Shown here in pieces: positions 1-9,102 of a stretch of DNA of 64,000 nucleotides; position 1 is the first letter of the stretch; each line of letters starts with the position of its first letter. Source of the stretch: an uncultured Collinsella sp. (GTDB lineage Bacteria; Actinomycetota; Coriobacteriia; Coriobacteriales; Coriobacteriaceae); the NCBI GenBank assembly GCA_934646815.1, contig CAKUEW010000002.1:124001-188000 (forward strand), written 5' to 3'. The translations under genes were made by a program, and so were the position numbers. Below the pieces are notes generated by a model that made no database searches, was not told where the DNA came from, and saw only the letters and a program-made list of their open reading frames with translations.

Positions 1-2
1 GC

Positions 3-1325
3 ATGGTCAACGCCTGGTGGAACCGCCTGCTCGGCGCCGTCTACGGCGGCGGCTTCTCCACACAAGAGGCCGAGTACGAGGAGCACGCCACTCGCCGCGA
101 CTACCTTTGGAACACCCTGGGCACCGCAGTCTGGGGTGCCGCCTTCCCGCTGCTCACCATTGTTTCGACGCAGCTGGTGGGCGCCGAGGAGGCCGGCAAG
201 TTTTCCATCGCCTTTGTCACCGGCACGCTCATCATGATCGCGTGCAACTACGGCGTGCGCATTTTTCAGGTCTCGGACATCGACGAGACCACGAGCTTCG
301 CCTCCTACCAGCTCAACCGCTGGATCTGCGGCGCGCTGGCCCTAGGTTGCGGCCTGCTCTACAGCAGCGCGCGCGGCTACGACGCGCAAATGGCCACCAT
401 CGGCCTGGGCGTCTATCTGTATAAGGTGATCGACGGTATCGCAGACGTCTACGAGGGTCGCTTGCAGCAGGCCGACAAGCTCTACCTGGCCGGTATGAGC
501 CAAACGCTGCGCTCGGCCGGCGTGGTCGCGATTTTTAGTCTGACGCTATTCCTCACGCGCAGCATGCCCATCGCTGCCATGGCCATGGGTATCGCCGCAA
601 TCGCCTCACTCGTGCTGGTCACCGCCCCGCTCGCACTGCTCGAGACCGAAAAGTCGCGCCGCGTGAGCCTGCGCGAAGTCGGCCACCTGTTTGCCCAGTG
701 CGCCCCGCTCTTTGGCGCGTTGTTCCTGTTCAACCTTATCGAGAGCATGCCCAAGTTTGTGATGGAAGGCACGCTGGCCTACAAGTATCAGCTGTACTTT
801 AATGCACTGTTCTTTCCCGCCCAAGCGATTTTGCTGAGCATTGGCTTTATCTATAAACCGCAGCTCTTGCGCTTGTCGAGCATTTGGGCCAACCCGCGCA
901 AGCGCCGTCGCTTTGATTTGATTATTGTTGCTGTTATGGCGCTGGTCGTGGTCATTACCGGCCTGTGCGGCGCCTTTATGGCGGGCCCCGGCATCCCCAT
1001 CATGAATGCCATGTACGGCCTGGATTTTGAACGCTACCGCACGCTGGCGTTGCTGATGGTTGTCGCCGGCGGCGTCACCGCGGGCATCGATTTTATCTAC
1101 GCCATCATCACGGTGCTGCGCCACGCCGGCGACGTCACCAAAATCTACCTGCTGTGCTTTGCCGTGAGCGCAGTTCTGCCGGTGATTCTGGTCAACCTGC
1201 TGGGCCTGACCGGCGCCGTCGTGAGCTACCTGGCAGTCATGACGCTGCTCCTGGTACTGCTGATTATCGAGTACGCCCACATCCGCAAACGCATCGAGCG
1301 CGAACGCAACCCGTACGGAGCGTAA
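3..1325 (+). CDS. Polysaccharide-flippase-like multi-pass membrane protein (possibly 5'-truncated by the window edge)
   Basis: The protein has about a dozen hydrophobic helices separated by short basic loops, as in the MATE/Wzx polysaccharide-exporter superfamily that flips lipid-linked glycans across the cytoplasmic membrane. The N-terminal 35 residues are soluble and acidic (EAEYEEHATRRDYLWNTLG), followed directly by the first helix. The C-terminus is basic (HIRKRIERERNPYGA), suggesting a cytoplasmic tail. The first ATG lies at base 3, so the true start and the operon partners may lie upstream of the window. No glycosyltransferase gene follows, so the substrate cannot be inferred. The family call rests on topology and general resemblance, not on a diagnostic motif. 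Confidence 0.65.
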   Translation: MVNAWWNRLLGAVYGGGFSTQEAEYEEHATRRDYLWNTLGTAVWGAAFPLLTIVSTQLVGAEEAGKFSIAFVTGTLIMIACNYGVRIFQVSDIDETTSFASYQLNRWICGALALGCGLLYSSARGYDAQMATIGLGVYLYKVIDGIADVYEGRLQQADKLYLAGMSQTLRSAGVVAIFSLTLFLTRSMPIAAMAMGIAAIASLVLVTAPLALLETEKSRRVSLREVGHLFAQCAPLFGALFLFNLIESMPKFVMEGTLAYKYQLYFNALFFPAQAILLSIGFIYKPQLLRLSSIWANPRKRRRFDLIIVAVMALVVVITGLCGAFMAGPGIPIMNAMYGLDFERYRTLALLMVVAGGVTAGIDFIYAIITVLRHAGDVTKIYLLCFAVSAVLPVILVNLLGLTGAVVSYLAVMTLLLVLLIIEYAHIRKRIERERNPYGA

Positions 1326-1335
1326 CTGGCAAAAA

Positions 1336-1501
1336 TGACGTCGATGTTTTGGCGCCAACAGCGAGCAGCCCCGAAATGCCCCAGGTTGGCGCGAAAGAGG
1401 AGCGACGCGTACCTGTGTACGCGAGCGACGGCTTGAGCGACAAGATGGGGTGCTTCGGGGCTGCGCAGCGTCAAGGTGACCGCCGTTCGGTAGAACGGCG
1501 G
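1336..1501. repeat. Structured intergenic repeat with three hairpins
   Basis: The gap after the flippase gene contains nested inverted repeats. AGCCCCGAAATGCCCC near 1368 pairs with GGGGTGCTTCGGGGCT near 1447. GCGTAC/GTACGC forms a small hairpin near 1407. CCGCCGTT/GAACGGCGG ends the element at about 1480-1501 and could act as a terminator. The left edge (CGATGTTTTGGC followed by ACAGCGA) recurs near 63845, so this is a dispersed element and not a unique leader. It may be a structured RNA or a REP-like repeat. Confidence 0.5.
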
Positions 1502-1508
1502 AACTAGA

Positions 1509-2348
1509 TTACTCGCCAGGGCGAACGTTCGCGTAGAACTCCGCCCCGTCGTCCAAGCGCAGGATGCCCACGCGGCCAAACTCCGAGCCGGTGGCGGCAG
1601 CGCAGTCGATGTCGATACGGTCGGGCACGCCGGCGGTATCCTCGCCGCCCAGGCGCACGATGCGTCCGCGACCCGATTCCTCGTCGAGCCCCGCCAAGCC
1701 ACCCATCTCGCAATAGCGCCCGAGCGACACCGTGGGCGTGTGCCCGCTCACCACGACCGGTCCCTCGCCCTTGGCAGAAAGCAGCCCGGTCGGTGTATCC
1801 CAGTAACCGTGACGGATCCACAGCAGGTCGTCGGACGACTGCACCGCCAGCATCTGCGCCAGCAGCTCCTGGTCGGCGTCCACCGCCCCAGCACCATCGG
1901 AGCAATCCACGTTGTGCTCCTGCAAAAACGCGCGCGCGGCCTCCATCTCAATACCGGCATGCACCAGCAAATACGGCCGCTCGTCGGTCGCCGTCACCGC
2001 ATACAGCGGCAGCCCGGCCATCCAGCGCACGAGCTCCTCGTACGCCTCAAATTCCATAGCGTTGAGCTGCTGACGGGTGGTCCAACCACCGTTGATATCC
2101 CAAGTCTCGGCATCGAGCGGATCTTGGCCAATGATGGCATCGAGCATAATCTGCTCGTGGTTGCCCTTGAGCACGCGAGCGTTGGGCAGCGAACGCACGA
2201 GCTTGATAACGCCGACCGGATCGGGCCCGCGATCGATCATGTCGCCCAGCACGTACAGCGTATCGTCGGACGCCAGCGAAATCTTGGACAGGGCCTCGTC
2301 AAGCGCACGCACGTGCCCGTGAGCATCGGATGTCACATAGATCGCCAT
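1509..2348 (-). CDS. PPP-family metallophosphoesterase (Ser/Thr-phosphatase-like)
   Basis: The 279-residue protein carries the calcineurin-like metal-binding signature in order: SDAHGH near residue 7, GDMIDRG near 36, GNHE near 62 and SGHTP near 207. GDxxDRG plus GNHE marks the PPP branch, which includes bacterial Ser/Thr phosphatases and ApaH-type diadenosine tetraphosphatases. It should hydrolyse phosphomonoesters or dinucleoside polyphosphates in the cytoplasm with a two-metal centre. The gene is single and faces away from the antiporter gene. A CAAAGAGAGGCG stretch precedes the ATG as a modest ribosome-binding site. The exact substrate cannot be told from sequence. Confidence 0.85.
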   Translation of the reverse strand: MAIYVTSDAHGHVRALDEALSKISLASDDTLYVLGDMIDRGPDPVGVIKLVRSLPNARVLKGNHEQIMLDAIIGQDPLDAETWDINGGWTTRQQLNAMEFEAYEELVRWMAGLPLYAVTATDERPYLLVHAGIEMEAARAFLQEHNVDCSDGAGAVDADQELLAQMLAVQSSDDLLWIRHGYWDTPTGLLSAKGEGPVVVSGHTPTVSLGRYCEMGGLAGLDEESGRGRIVRLGGEDTAGVPDRIDIDCAAATGSEFGRVGILRLDDGAEFYANVRPGE

Positions 2349-2655
2349 GAAACGCCTCTCTTTGCATTGCGGCCGAAGCCCAGCGCCGCAACTAAAACTT
2401 CAAGTTGAACTTAAACGTTACCCATTGTACTCCGTTGTAATAAAGCTGGAAAGGGTCGCATGCTACAGGCGATAGCCCACGCCGTCCACGCCACGCCGCC
2501 AGCCCCAGCACCTCAACCAGCACCGCTCGCGTCGCAGCCACGTGTCGAAAATGCGAACGCCAGTGCCTCAACCCCATCAACCCACCATCTTTGGGTACAA
2601 ATAACCGCAGACAACTGACCGTGCCACGCCAACCACCCAGGAGCGGACACCATCC
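2349..2655. other. Divergent intergenic region without a recognisable gene
   Basis: This 307-base gap separates two diverging genes and must hold both promoters. A TACAAT hexamer on the minus strand near 2425-2430 is a possible -10 for the phosphatase, but no good -35 accompanies it. TTCAAGTTGAA near 2399 is a short perfect dyad. I see no riboswitch or conserved ORF. Confidence 0.4.
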
Positions 2656-4257
2656 ATGAACCAGATCCTTCTCTTTATCGGCCTCGTTATTATTCTGTGC
2701 CTGACCATCAAGCCCGTCGGCAAAAAACTCCCCTTCCCCACCCTGCTCATCTTTATCGCGCTCGGCATGCTGTTGGGCGTCAACGGGCCGGCGCACATCG
2801 AATTTAGCGACTACGCGCTCACCGAAACCGTCTGCAGCACGGCGCTGCTGTTCATCATGTTCTACGGCGGCTTTAACACCAATATCGACCGTGCCAAACC
2901 CGTTGCCGTGCCCGCGGTACTGCTGAGCACGCTCGGCGTCGTCATCACTGCCGGCATTACGGGTGCGTTTGCGCACTTCGTGCTGGGTTTTGACTGGATT
3001 GGTGGCCTGCTACTGGGATCGGTCGTGGCATCCACCGACGCGGCCAGCGTCTTTAGCGTGCTGCGCGAGCACAGCCTGTCGCTGAGAGGTGGCACCGACT
3101 CGCTACTCGAGGTCGAATCGGGCTCCAACGACCCCGTCGCCTACATGCTCACCGCCGTGCTCGCCACACTCGCGGCCGGCGGCGACATTAACATCCCCGT
3201 GCTGCTGGCCAAGCAGATCATCCTAGGCGTGGGGCTGGGCCTTGCCATCGGTTGGACATCCAGCCGCCTGATTGAACGCGCACACGCAACGGCCGAGGGC
3301 GCGCAGACTATCTTTTTGTTCGCCGTGGCGATCATCGCCTACGCGCTGCCGAGCTACCTGGGTGGCAACGGCTTTTTGGCCGTGTACCTGGCCGGCATTG
3401 TGCTGGGCGCGAGCGACATCACCGGCAAGGTCGAGATGGCGCACTTCTTCGACACCCTCACCGAGATGGCCGAGATGACCATTTTCTTTTTGCTCGGCCT
3501 GCTCGTGACGCCCGCCCGCCTGCCGCAAATGCTGCTGCCGGGCCTGGCGCTCATGGCGTTTATGCTCTTTGCGAGCCGCCCCATCGCCGTCGGTCTGCTG
3601 CTGGCGCCCTTTAAGACGAGCCCTCGCCAGGTTGCGCTCGTAAGCTGGGCGGGCTTGCGCGGCGCGGCTTCGGTCGTCTTTAGCCTCTTTGCCGTGGTGG
3701 CCGGCGTTCCCGGCGGACACGACCTATTTGACCTGGTGTTTGTGATTGCCGTATCGAGCATTGTGGTGCAGGGTTCGCTACTGCCGGCGGTGGCGAAGAA
3801 ACTCGATATGATCGATGCGGCCGGCGACGTGCGCCGCACCTTTAACGACTACCGCGACGAAGACGGCATGTCGTTTGTAAAGCTCAAGGTGGGCGCTGGC
3901 CATCCGTTTGCCGGGTGCTCGCTCGCCGATATTGGCAGCGCGACGGACATGCTCGTGGTCCTGGTGCTGCGCGACGGGGCGCATCCGGTACTGCCCAATG
4001 GCGACACCGTGATCCAGGAAGGCGATCTGCTGGTGATGGCAGCCCCAACGTTCGAAGAGCGTGCCGAGGTTACGCTGCGCGAGGTCACCGTGACGCCCCA
4101 CGGTCGCCTGGCCGGTCAGCGCCTGCGCGACGTGCCGCAGGGCAAGCACCCGTTTATCGTGGTGATGCTCAAGCGCGAAGGCCAAACGATCATCCCCGAC
4201 GGCGACACCCTAATATATGCCGGCGACGAAGCCGTCATCGCCACCCTAGCCTCGTAG
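2656..4257 (+). CDS. CPA-family K+/H+ antiporter with two RCK_C domains (NhaP2/CvrA-like)
   Basis: The first ~390 residues form a polytopic Na+/H+-exchanger fold, including the transport-site region ASTDAASVFSVL and ESGSNDP typical of NhaP-type proteins. Two consecutive RCK_C (TrkA-C) domains follow, at about residues 405-460 (ending EGDLLVMAAP) and 475-533 (ending AGDEAVIATL). In this family the soluble domains bind a small ligand and gate K+ or Na+ efflux in exchange for protons, controlling cytoplasmic K+ and turgor. The start is preceded by CCCAGGAG, slightly distant from the ATG. The gene stands alone and ends at an inverted repeat that can act as terminator. Ion selectivity is inferred from the family. 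Confidence 0.85.
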   Translation: MNQILLFIGLVIILCLTIKPVGKKLPFPTLLIFIALGMLLGVNGPAHIEFSDYALTETVCSTALLFIMFYGGFNTNIDRAKPVAVPAVLLSTLGVVITAGITGAFAHFVLGFDWIGGLLLGSVVASTDAASVFSVLREHSLSLRGGTDSLLEVESGSNDPVAYMLTAVLATLAAGGDINIPVLLAKQIILGVGLGLAIGWTSSRLIERAHATAEGAQTIFLFAVAIIAYALPSYLGGNGFLAVYLAGIVLGASDITGKVEMAHFFDTLTEMAEMTIFFLLGLLVTPARLPQMLLPGLALMAFMLFASRPIAVGLLLAPFKTSPRQVALVSWAGLRGAASVVFSLFAVVAGVPGGHDLFDLVFVIAVSSIVVQGSLLPAVAKKLDMIDAAGDVRRTFNDYRDEDGMSFVKLKVGAGHPFAGCSLADIGSATDMLVVLVLRDGAHPVLPNGDTVIQEGDLLVMAAPTFEERAEVTLREVTVTPHGRLAGQRLRDVPQGKHPFIVVMLKREGQTIIPDGDTLIYAGDEAVIATLAS

Positions 4258-4277
4258 CCGCCCATCCCCCTCCTAAG

Positions 4278-4340
4278 TTGCGGTGAAATAGGGACTGAAT
4301 AGGCCTTCTAGCAGCCATTTCAGTCCCTATTTCACCGCAA
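4278..4340. terminator. Inverted repeat between convergent genes (repeat family 1, copy 1)
   Basis: Perfect 21-base arms (4278-4298 and 4320-4340) with core GCGGTGAAATAGGGACTGA flank a 21-base loop. It lies between the antiporter stop and the stop of the small acidic gene, so it is placed to terminate both. Related copies occur at 57529, 61226 and 63573, so it is a dispersed element as well as a likely terminator. Confidence 0.7.
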
Positions 4341-4375
4341 GTTATTGAGGGGATGGGGTTGAGAGGCTGGCTTGG

Positions 4376-4612
4376 TTACCAGTCCTCGTCTGAGTCGTAG
4401 CCTGCGCTGTAGCCGTCATCCGCGTCCTCGTCCACGGCGAAGTCGCGGAGGTCGAGGCCTTCGCGTTCGGCTCGGGCTAGGAGCTCTTGGGGCGACTCGT
4501 CCTCGATATCCATCACGTCGAGCATGGCAGCCGAAAAGCCCACGCCGACTGCGCTCCCCGCGCAGTCGAGCAGGCTCTCGCGCAGCTGGTCAACGTCAAC
4601 GTCGATCTTCAT
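4376..4612 (-). CDS. Small, highly acidic protein of unknown function
   Basis: The 78-residue protein has 24 Asp/Glu against 5 Lys/Arg, and its C-terminal third is almost wholly acidic (VDEDADDGYSAGYDSDEDW). A strong ribosome-binding site (GGCAGGAGG) precedes the ATG. It lies 41 bases downstream of the SNF2-like gene and on the same strand, so it is probably the last gene of the island transcript. I do not recognise the family. Such a charge pattern is seen in DNA-mimic and chaperone-like proteins, and the position next to DNA-handling enzymes makes that a reasonable but untested idea. Confidence 0.7.
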   Translation of the reverse strand: MKIDVDVDQLRESLLDCAGSAVGVGFSAAMLDVMDIEDESPQELLARAEREGLDLRDFAVDEDADDGYSAGYDSDEDW

Positions 4613-4653
4613 CGTACAACCTCCTGCCTGGCCAGACCCCTAGCCTAGTAGCC

Positions 4654-6600
4654 TCAGTTATAGTTCAGTCCCGAAGCAGCATCACCAAGCAACCGCTCAA
4701 AAATAATGCGAAGATCTTCCTCGTCTAAATATCCATCCTCAAGGTAGCCGCCGTCGATAGCGTCGAGCATTATCTTCTCTTTTTCCTTTAGGCGCTCGTA
4801 AATCACCTTATCCAGCGAGAAGGGTATGCCATTGCTTTCAAAGATCGTGCGCATAAAGTAGTAGCGGGTCTTCTGGTCATCGGGAAGTCCAAGGCGATGA
4901 ATGCGATCCTTAGACTGCAAGAGGTGAACAAGGTTATAGCTGTACTCAAAGTACACAGCGTCATGGCACACCGAATGCAGCGAAACGGACTCGGCAAGCG
5001 TCTGTGGATTGGTCACAAGCACCTTAAAGCGTCCGGCGCGGAAATCATCCAATATCGCACGTCGATCCTCTTGCGGCGTTCCGCCGTAAATCGCCCGTGC
5101 GTCAATCCCCTTTTCGGCAAGCCCGCGCCGTAAATTAGTAATGCTGCGGACGAACAAACACCACACCACAGCAGGGCGCCCCTGAGCAACGATACGCTCG
5201 ATAAGCAGTTCACACGCTAAGAGCTTTGAAGTCGGTCGAGCTCGATCAATGGACTCGTAGAATGTTTGCGAGAAGTCGACATAGTCGATATCGGAGAACT
5301 CCTCCCCAACCTGATCGAGCACATACTCCAAGTCTTCTTGATCGATGGCCTGCTCGAGCATGGCAGGGTCGCTCTCAAGCTGCAACGTGCGGATGATACG
5401 CGAAAATGCGCTAGAGCACGCGCTGGACAAGATATGCAAAAGCGAATTTTCGTCGGCAGTCGCTTCGACTTCCACAATTTCGTCGGGCTCAGGCGCAGGA
5501 ACACCAAGCTCATTCTTATTTGTGCGGCAGAAGAAAGGCGCAAGGCTTTTGTTTAGCTGCTCAATCTCATCCGCCCTGGGAGATTTAAGCTCACCCGGCT
5601 CATAGCCAAAAAAGGTGTCATAGTCCTCGGGATAAAGAATGTGCAGCAGGTTGTAAATATCCTGGTAGGTGTTAGGTATGGGCGTACCCGTAAGAGCAAT
5701 CACGTACTTCGCGCCCTCATTTGCCTCAAGTGCCGAGGTCGCGCGCCTGCCCTTGATCGCCTTGATGCGATGCACCTCATCGAATACGACGAGTGTTTGG
5801 TTGGAAACGATGGGGTGCAGCTCCCTCACATAGCCAGCAAGAGCCTCATAGTTAAACGTAAACAGATTGCATGAACCGCTATCCAGCGAAAGCGCGCTCC
5901 GACGCCGCTCGGTGGACATTGCTGCTATATGCGGGTCCCCCAGCGAAAAACAGCACAGGGGAAGTTTGTCTCCAAAGGATGCCACCCACTCTTTTTCCCA
6001 AGCTTCAAAGCCGTTTTTTGGACAGACGACCACGATACGCTTCGCAAGCCCCAGATGCCTTAAATATGCAAATACGCCGAGCACGGTTGCGGTCTTGCCC
6101 GCACCAGGCACCGAGAAATCGGCCGCGCGGCCGACGGCGGCCATAAAGAACGCATCGAGCATCTGGCGGTCGCGCAAGGGACGCACCATCGAGGCATTCA
6201 CTATATCGCGAAACTCCCGGAAACGAGGCCCCAACTGGGGATCGTCGGCTATGCTCTGGGCAGTCTGGGCCTTAATGGCAAGGCCAACTTCCGAGCGCTC
6301 TCGGATGTACGTCTCCGTTGCGCTTGCATACGCCTCGAAGCTCCGATCAACCGCCACCTCAACGCCATGCTCAGCGGCCTCCTGCACCACCTCGAGCATC
6401 TCCTGGCACTCGCGCAAGCCCATGGCGTCATCGAGCAGAATGCAGTCGCCCTCGGTACCCACCACAGCGCTTGCAGGATAGTAAAGCCAGGCGCGCCATA
6501 CCGTCGAAACCATGAACTCTACAACGCTCTGTCCTTCGATACGCAGGAACATGCCTGGACGGGCATCGTCGTAGCCGACGATAATTCTAGGAGCGGTCAT
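4654..6600 (-). CDS. SNF2-like superfamily 2 DNA translocase, cassette copy 1
   Basis: The 648-residue SF2 ATPase has Walker A SVPGAGKTATVLG near residue 165, DEVH near 272, LTGTPIPN near 303 and motif VI SKDRIHRLGL near 563. This arrangement is SNF2-like, but the usual GLGKT is replaced by PGAGKT. It should couple ATP hydrolysis to movement along double-stranded DNA; no nuclease domain is visible. It is a clear paralogue of the protein at 18971-20899. The ATG at 6600 is preferred over an in-frame TTG at 6612, and it overlaps the end of the ParB-like gene, so the two are translationally coupled. The N-terminal 150 residues are shared only with the paralogue. Confidence 0.85.
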   Translation of the reverse strand: MTAPRIIVGYDDARPGMFLRIEGQSVVEFMVSTVWRAWLYYPASAVVGTEGDCILLDDAMGLRECQEMLEVVQEAAEHGVEVAVDRSFEAYASATETYIRERSEVGLAIKAQTAQSIADDPQLGPRFREFRDIVNASMVRPLRDRQMLDAFFMAAVGRAADFSVPGAGKTATVLGVFAYLRHLGLAKRIVVVCPKNGFEAWEKEWVASFGDKLPLCCFSLGDPHIAAMSTERRRSALSLDSGSCNLFTFNYEALAGYVRELHPIVSNQTLVVFDEVHRIKAIKGRRATSALEANEGAKYVIALTGTPIPNTYQDIYNLLHILYPEDYDTFFGYEPGELKSPRADEIEQLNKSLAPFFCRTNKNELGVPAPEPDEIVEVEATADENSLLHILSSACSSAFSRIIRTLQLESDPAMLEQAIDQEDLEYVLDQVGEEFSDIDYVDFSQTFYESIDRARPTSKLLACELLIERIVAQGRPAVVWCLFVRSITNLRRGLAEKGIDARAIYGGTPQEDRRAILDDFRAGRFKVLVTNPQTLAESVSLHSVCHDAVYFEYSYNLVHLLQSKDRIHRLGLPDDQKTRYYFMRTIFESNGIPFSLDKVIYERLKEKEKIMLDAIDGGYLEDGYLDEEDLRIIFERLLGDAASGLNYN

Positions 6601-7798
6601 CGATTTCACCAATCAGCTCATCGACCCTGTTCCTCACGGCAACAAGGTTGACACGCACTTTCGAAAGTTCGATTGCGTTCAACACATCAAGCATCTCGGG
6701 AAGGATCTTATTTAGATCTGCGAGGCATTCAGCGGACTTCTTAGCCGGCGTATCCATAAGCTTGGAGCGGCGTACAGTCTCTCGAGCCTTATCGCCCGCA
6801 CGCGAGAAGCTATCGACCAGATTCCGATCCGCACGAAGCTCACTCACCTTTTCGCGAGTAAGGGGGTCGGGCCCCATCTTCTCGAGCAGTTCTGACATCG
6901 CTTGCTGCTCGGCGGCCTTAAATTCCGCCTCGGCGGGTGTGCCCGCCACGTTTCCAAAATCTCTGACATAGCGAGTAATATCGCCCTCGGGCTGCACGAC
7001 CATATTCGAAAACATCGCGCGCTTAACAAATTGCTGGTCGCGCTTGCTGCCGTATTTCTTCAGAACACGGCCGAATTCGCCCAAGGGGCCATCGACCTTA
7101 AGGGCGCGGGCGAGATGATACTGCTCGGGGGCTCGGCAGAACTCGAGAAACTCCTCCATGTACTGAGCGCGGTCGACAAGCTTCTTGACCTCGGATTCGG
7201 TCATGCCCGTCGCGGTCCCGTACTCGGCGGGAGTGATCAGGTGGTTCTTAACGATATCGCGGTACACACCAACAAGGCGATCGACGGGATCATAGGCAAC
7301 CTTTTCCTCCTCGCCAATCTGAATAGCGAGCTCCAGCAGCTTGATGCGCTTGGGATCGCTGCCGGTAGCATCGTCGATGATGGCCGCCTCGAACCAGCCC
7401 GCCTCGTTGTTTTGGCGTGCAAGACGGCGAATGCAGGTCAGGCGGCGGTTTCCGTCAATGACGCGGCCGTCGTTAAGCACGATGCCCGGCCTCAGCTGGC
7501 CGCGGAGCGCAATGCTCTTCTCGGTCTTCTTGAGCGCCCCGGGGTTGCTTTCGACAATGAAGCCTTCGATGGCCCCGTTATACTCTTCGCGGCCAAGCGC
7601 AAGTAGGTCCGCATCCTGCGCGGCGTTGTACTCGCTTACCCATGTTGCGATGCGATCGTTTTGGTCGTTGTAGAACAGCAGATCGCACTTGATGCGATAG
7701 ACATCAAAGACACGTGTCACGTTCTCGATGGAGTGCTTTTCTTTGCGCCCCGTCGGCAGAACGTTGCCGGTAGCAATCCCCTCGTCAAGCAAGCTCAT
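6587..7798 (-). CDS. ParB/sulfiredoxin-fold protein, cassette copy 1
   Basis: The N-terminal half has the ParB-type nucleotide-binding box in VIDGNRRLTCIRRL near residue 112, equivalent to the GxRR motif of ParB CTPases. A helical segment with KVAYDPVDRLVGVY follows, resembling the DNA-binding middle of KorB/ParB proteins. The start at 7798 follows AAAGGAGG at good spacing and overlaps the preceding gene by 14 bases. The protein is about half identical by eye to the copy at 20900-22132. There is no ParA partner, so plasmid partition is unlikely. Coupling to a SNF2-like ATPase suggests a DNA-bound switch or clamp. Nuclease activity, known for some ParB-fold defence proteins, is not excluded. 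Confidence 0.8.
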   Translation of the reverse strand: MSLLDEGIATGNVLPTGRKEKHSIENVTRVFDVYRIKCDLLFYNDQNDRIATWVSEYNAAQDADLLALGREEYNGAIEGFIVESNPGALKKTEKSIALRGQLRPGIVLNDGRVIDGNRRLTCIRRLARQNNEAGWFEAAIIDDATGSDPKRIKLLELAIQIGEEEKVAYDPVDRLVGVYRDIVKNHLITPAEYGTATGMTESEVKKLVDRAQYMEEFLEFCRAPEQYHLARALKVDGPLGEFGRVLKKYGSKRDQQFVKRAMFSNMVVQPEGDITRYVRDFGNVAGTPAEAEFKAAEQQAMSELLEKMGPDPLTREKVSELRADRNLVDSFSRAGDKARETVRRSKLMDTPAKKSAECLADLNKILPEMLDVLNAIELSKVRVNLVAVRNRVDELIGEIDDRS

Positions 7799-9098
7799 TG
7801 CGTGCCTCCTTTTTCCATGCTTCCATGGATGAATAGTATGCGTCTCCGATGTCATCGTAATAGACGTCGGAATTATGAACGGTCGTCGTCAGGAGCGGCG
7901 CCGGACAGGCTATGCCCAAGTCACTCACGAGCAGACGCGGCAAATCATCGCGCTCGATTCCCTCATGGCGAGCGACGACCCACTCAATAAGACCAGTGGC
8001 AGAGAACCGCTCCTCGCCGCCAACGACAAATACCTTGGCGCCGGCAAGCGTACAGCTGCGGAATAACCCTGCCACGTCGAGCAGCCCCTCGTAAAAGTCA
8101 TCGGGCATATCCAACCCGTATAACGGGTGCATAGTCGCGCCACCCGCACGCAAGCTCGCTATGGTGAAGGGCTCTCCCTCGTTTGCATCTACACAAACCG
8201 TGGACGCATACGACTCGACGTCGGCCATACGCAGGCCCAGCACGTCGTGCAGCCGCGTAAATGAAATGTAGCTATCGCCTTCGTAGGCAAGCACGCGATG
8301 GTCCGAAAGCGCTTGGCGCAGTACGTGACGGAAGGCAGGATGCTGCCATACGGCATTCTCAAACCCGGCCTCGCCCTTCGCAAAGGACGGATGTGCCGCC
8401 AATAGCCGCGTAAAATGGCCGTTCGGGGTATCCCCCTCTTGGAAGAGCAGACCGTGGTCCTCGTAGTAGCCCGCGGCAACGATACCGCGATCGAACGCCT
8501 CGGACTGCTCGCCAGGAAACTCAAAACCAAAACGTCGGCGGACAAGCCCGGCATCACAAATCTGGTCGGCAAGCTCCCGAGCGAGAAAACCCTCAAGAGT
8601 GGGCGCCTCGCATTCGACGTCGCCCGTCTCAGGCGCCTCCGAGCGGACGACCGGAACGCCCGCCGGGTGCTCGGCAGGCTTGACGCCAAGCCACTCCGAG
8701 ACGCTCACGTCCGCCGGCTCGGCGAACAGATCGAGCCATATCGCGGCGACACCGGCGCTAAAGCCGTATTCACGCTCGTAGGCCTTGGCAATAACGTTTT
8801 TGGGCTCGCCCGCATGACGTTCGGCAAAGGCGCGCACCTGGCGGCGGCGATCGAATCCGCCGAATCCGACAGAAAGGTGGTCACCCAGAGTGACACCTTC
8901 GTCAGCGTTCCAGAAAACCTGCTTCAGCTCGTCATAGAGCGCGGCGGGCGTGGCGATCCCCGCGCGCCTTAGCTCGTTGCGCGAGGCGCGAAAGACCAGG
9001 CGGGCGCACAGCTCGGTGTCGTCGCCCCGCGCGGCATCCACCGCTGCCCGCGCCGCCTCCGCGCGCCCGTCCTTTGAGCTATCGGTCACATCTGCCAC
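7785..9098 (-). CDS. Protein A3: shortest of three proteins sharing a C-terminal module
   Basis: I do not recognise a named family for this 437-residue protein. Its last ~240 residues align by eye with the ends of the proteins at 14809-18006 and 22145-27007. Landmarks are HPxFxxxL, the PFTIASLR segment, GLDMPDDFYEGLL, a GxxxF stretch before RFSATGLIEWVV, and a final DLGIACPAP segment. The first ~200 residues are helical and specific to this copy. A GTG start at 9098 lies four bases after the upstream gene, and the 3' end overlaps the ParB-like gene by 14 bases. The order A-ParB-SNF2 matches the second cassette, so it is probably a core subunit. Confidence 0.65.
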   Translation of the reverse strand: MADVTDSSKDGRAEAARAAVDAARGDDTELCARLVFRASRNELRRAGIATPAALYDELKQVFWNADEGVTLGDHLSVGFGGFDRRRQVRAFAERHAGEPKNVIAKAYEREYGFSAGVAAIWLDLFAEPADVSVSEWLGVKPAEHPAGVPVVRSEAPETGDVECEAPTLEGFLARELADQICDAGLVRRRFGFEFPGEQSEAFDRGIVAAGYYEDHGLLFQEGDTPNGHFTRLLAAHPSFAKGEAGFENAVWQHPAFRHVLRQALSDHRVLAYEGDSYISFTRLHDVLGLRMADVESYASTVCVDANEGEPFTIASLRAGGATMHPLYGLDMPDDFYEGLLDVAGLFRSCTLAGAKVFVVGGEERFSATGLIEWVVARHEGIERDDLPRLLVSDLGIACPAPLLTTTVHNSDVYYDDIGDAYYSSMEAWKKEARNELA

Positions 9099-9102
9099 GC
9101 GC

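Noticed and set aside
606..1358. 250-residue open frame antisense to the flippase gene
   Set aside because: Gln/His/Asp-rich composition typical of the reverse of hydrophobic codons; no domain.
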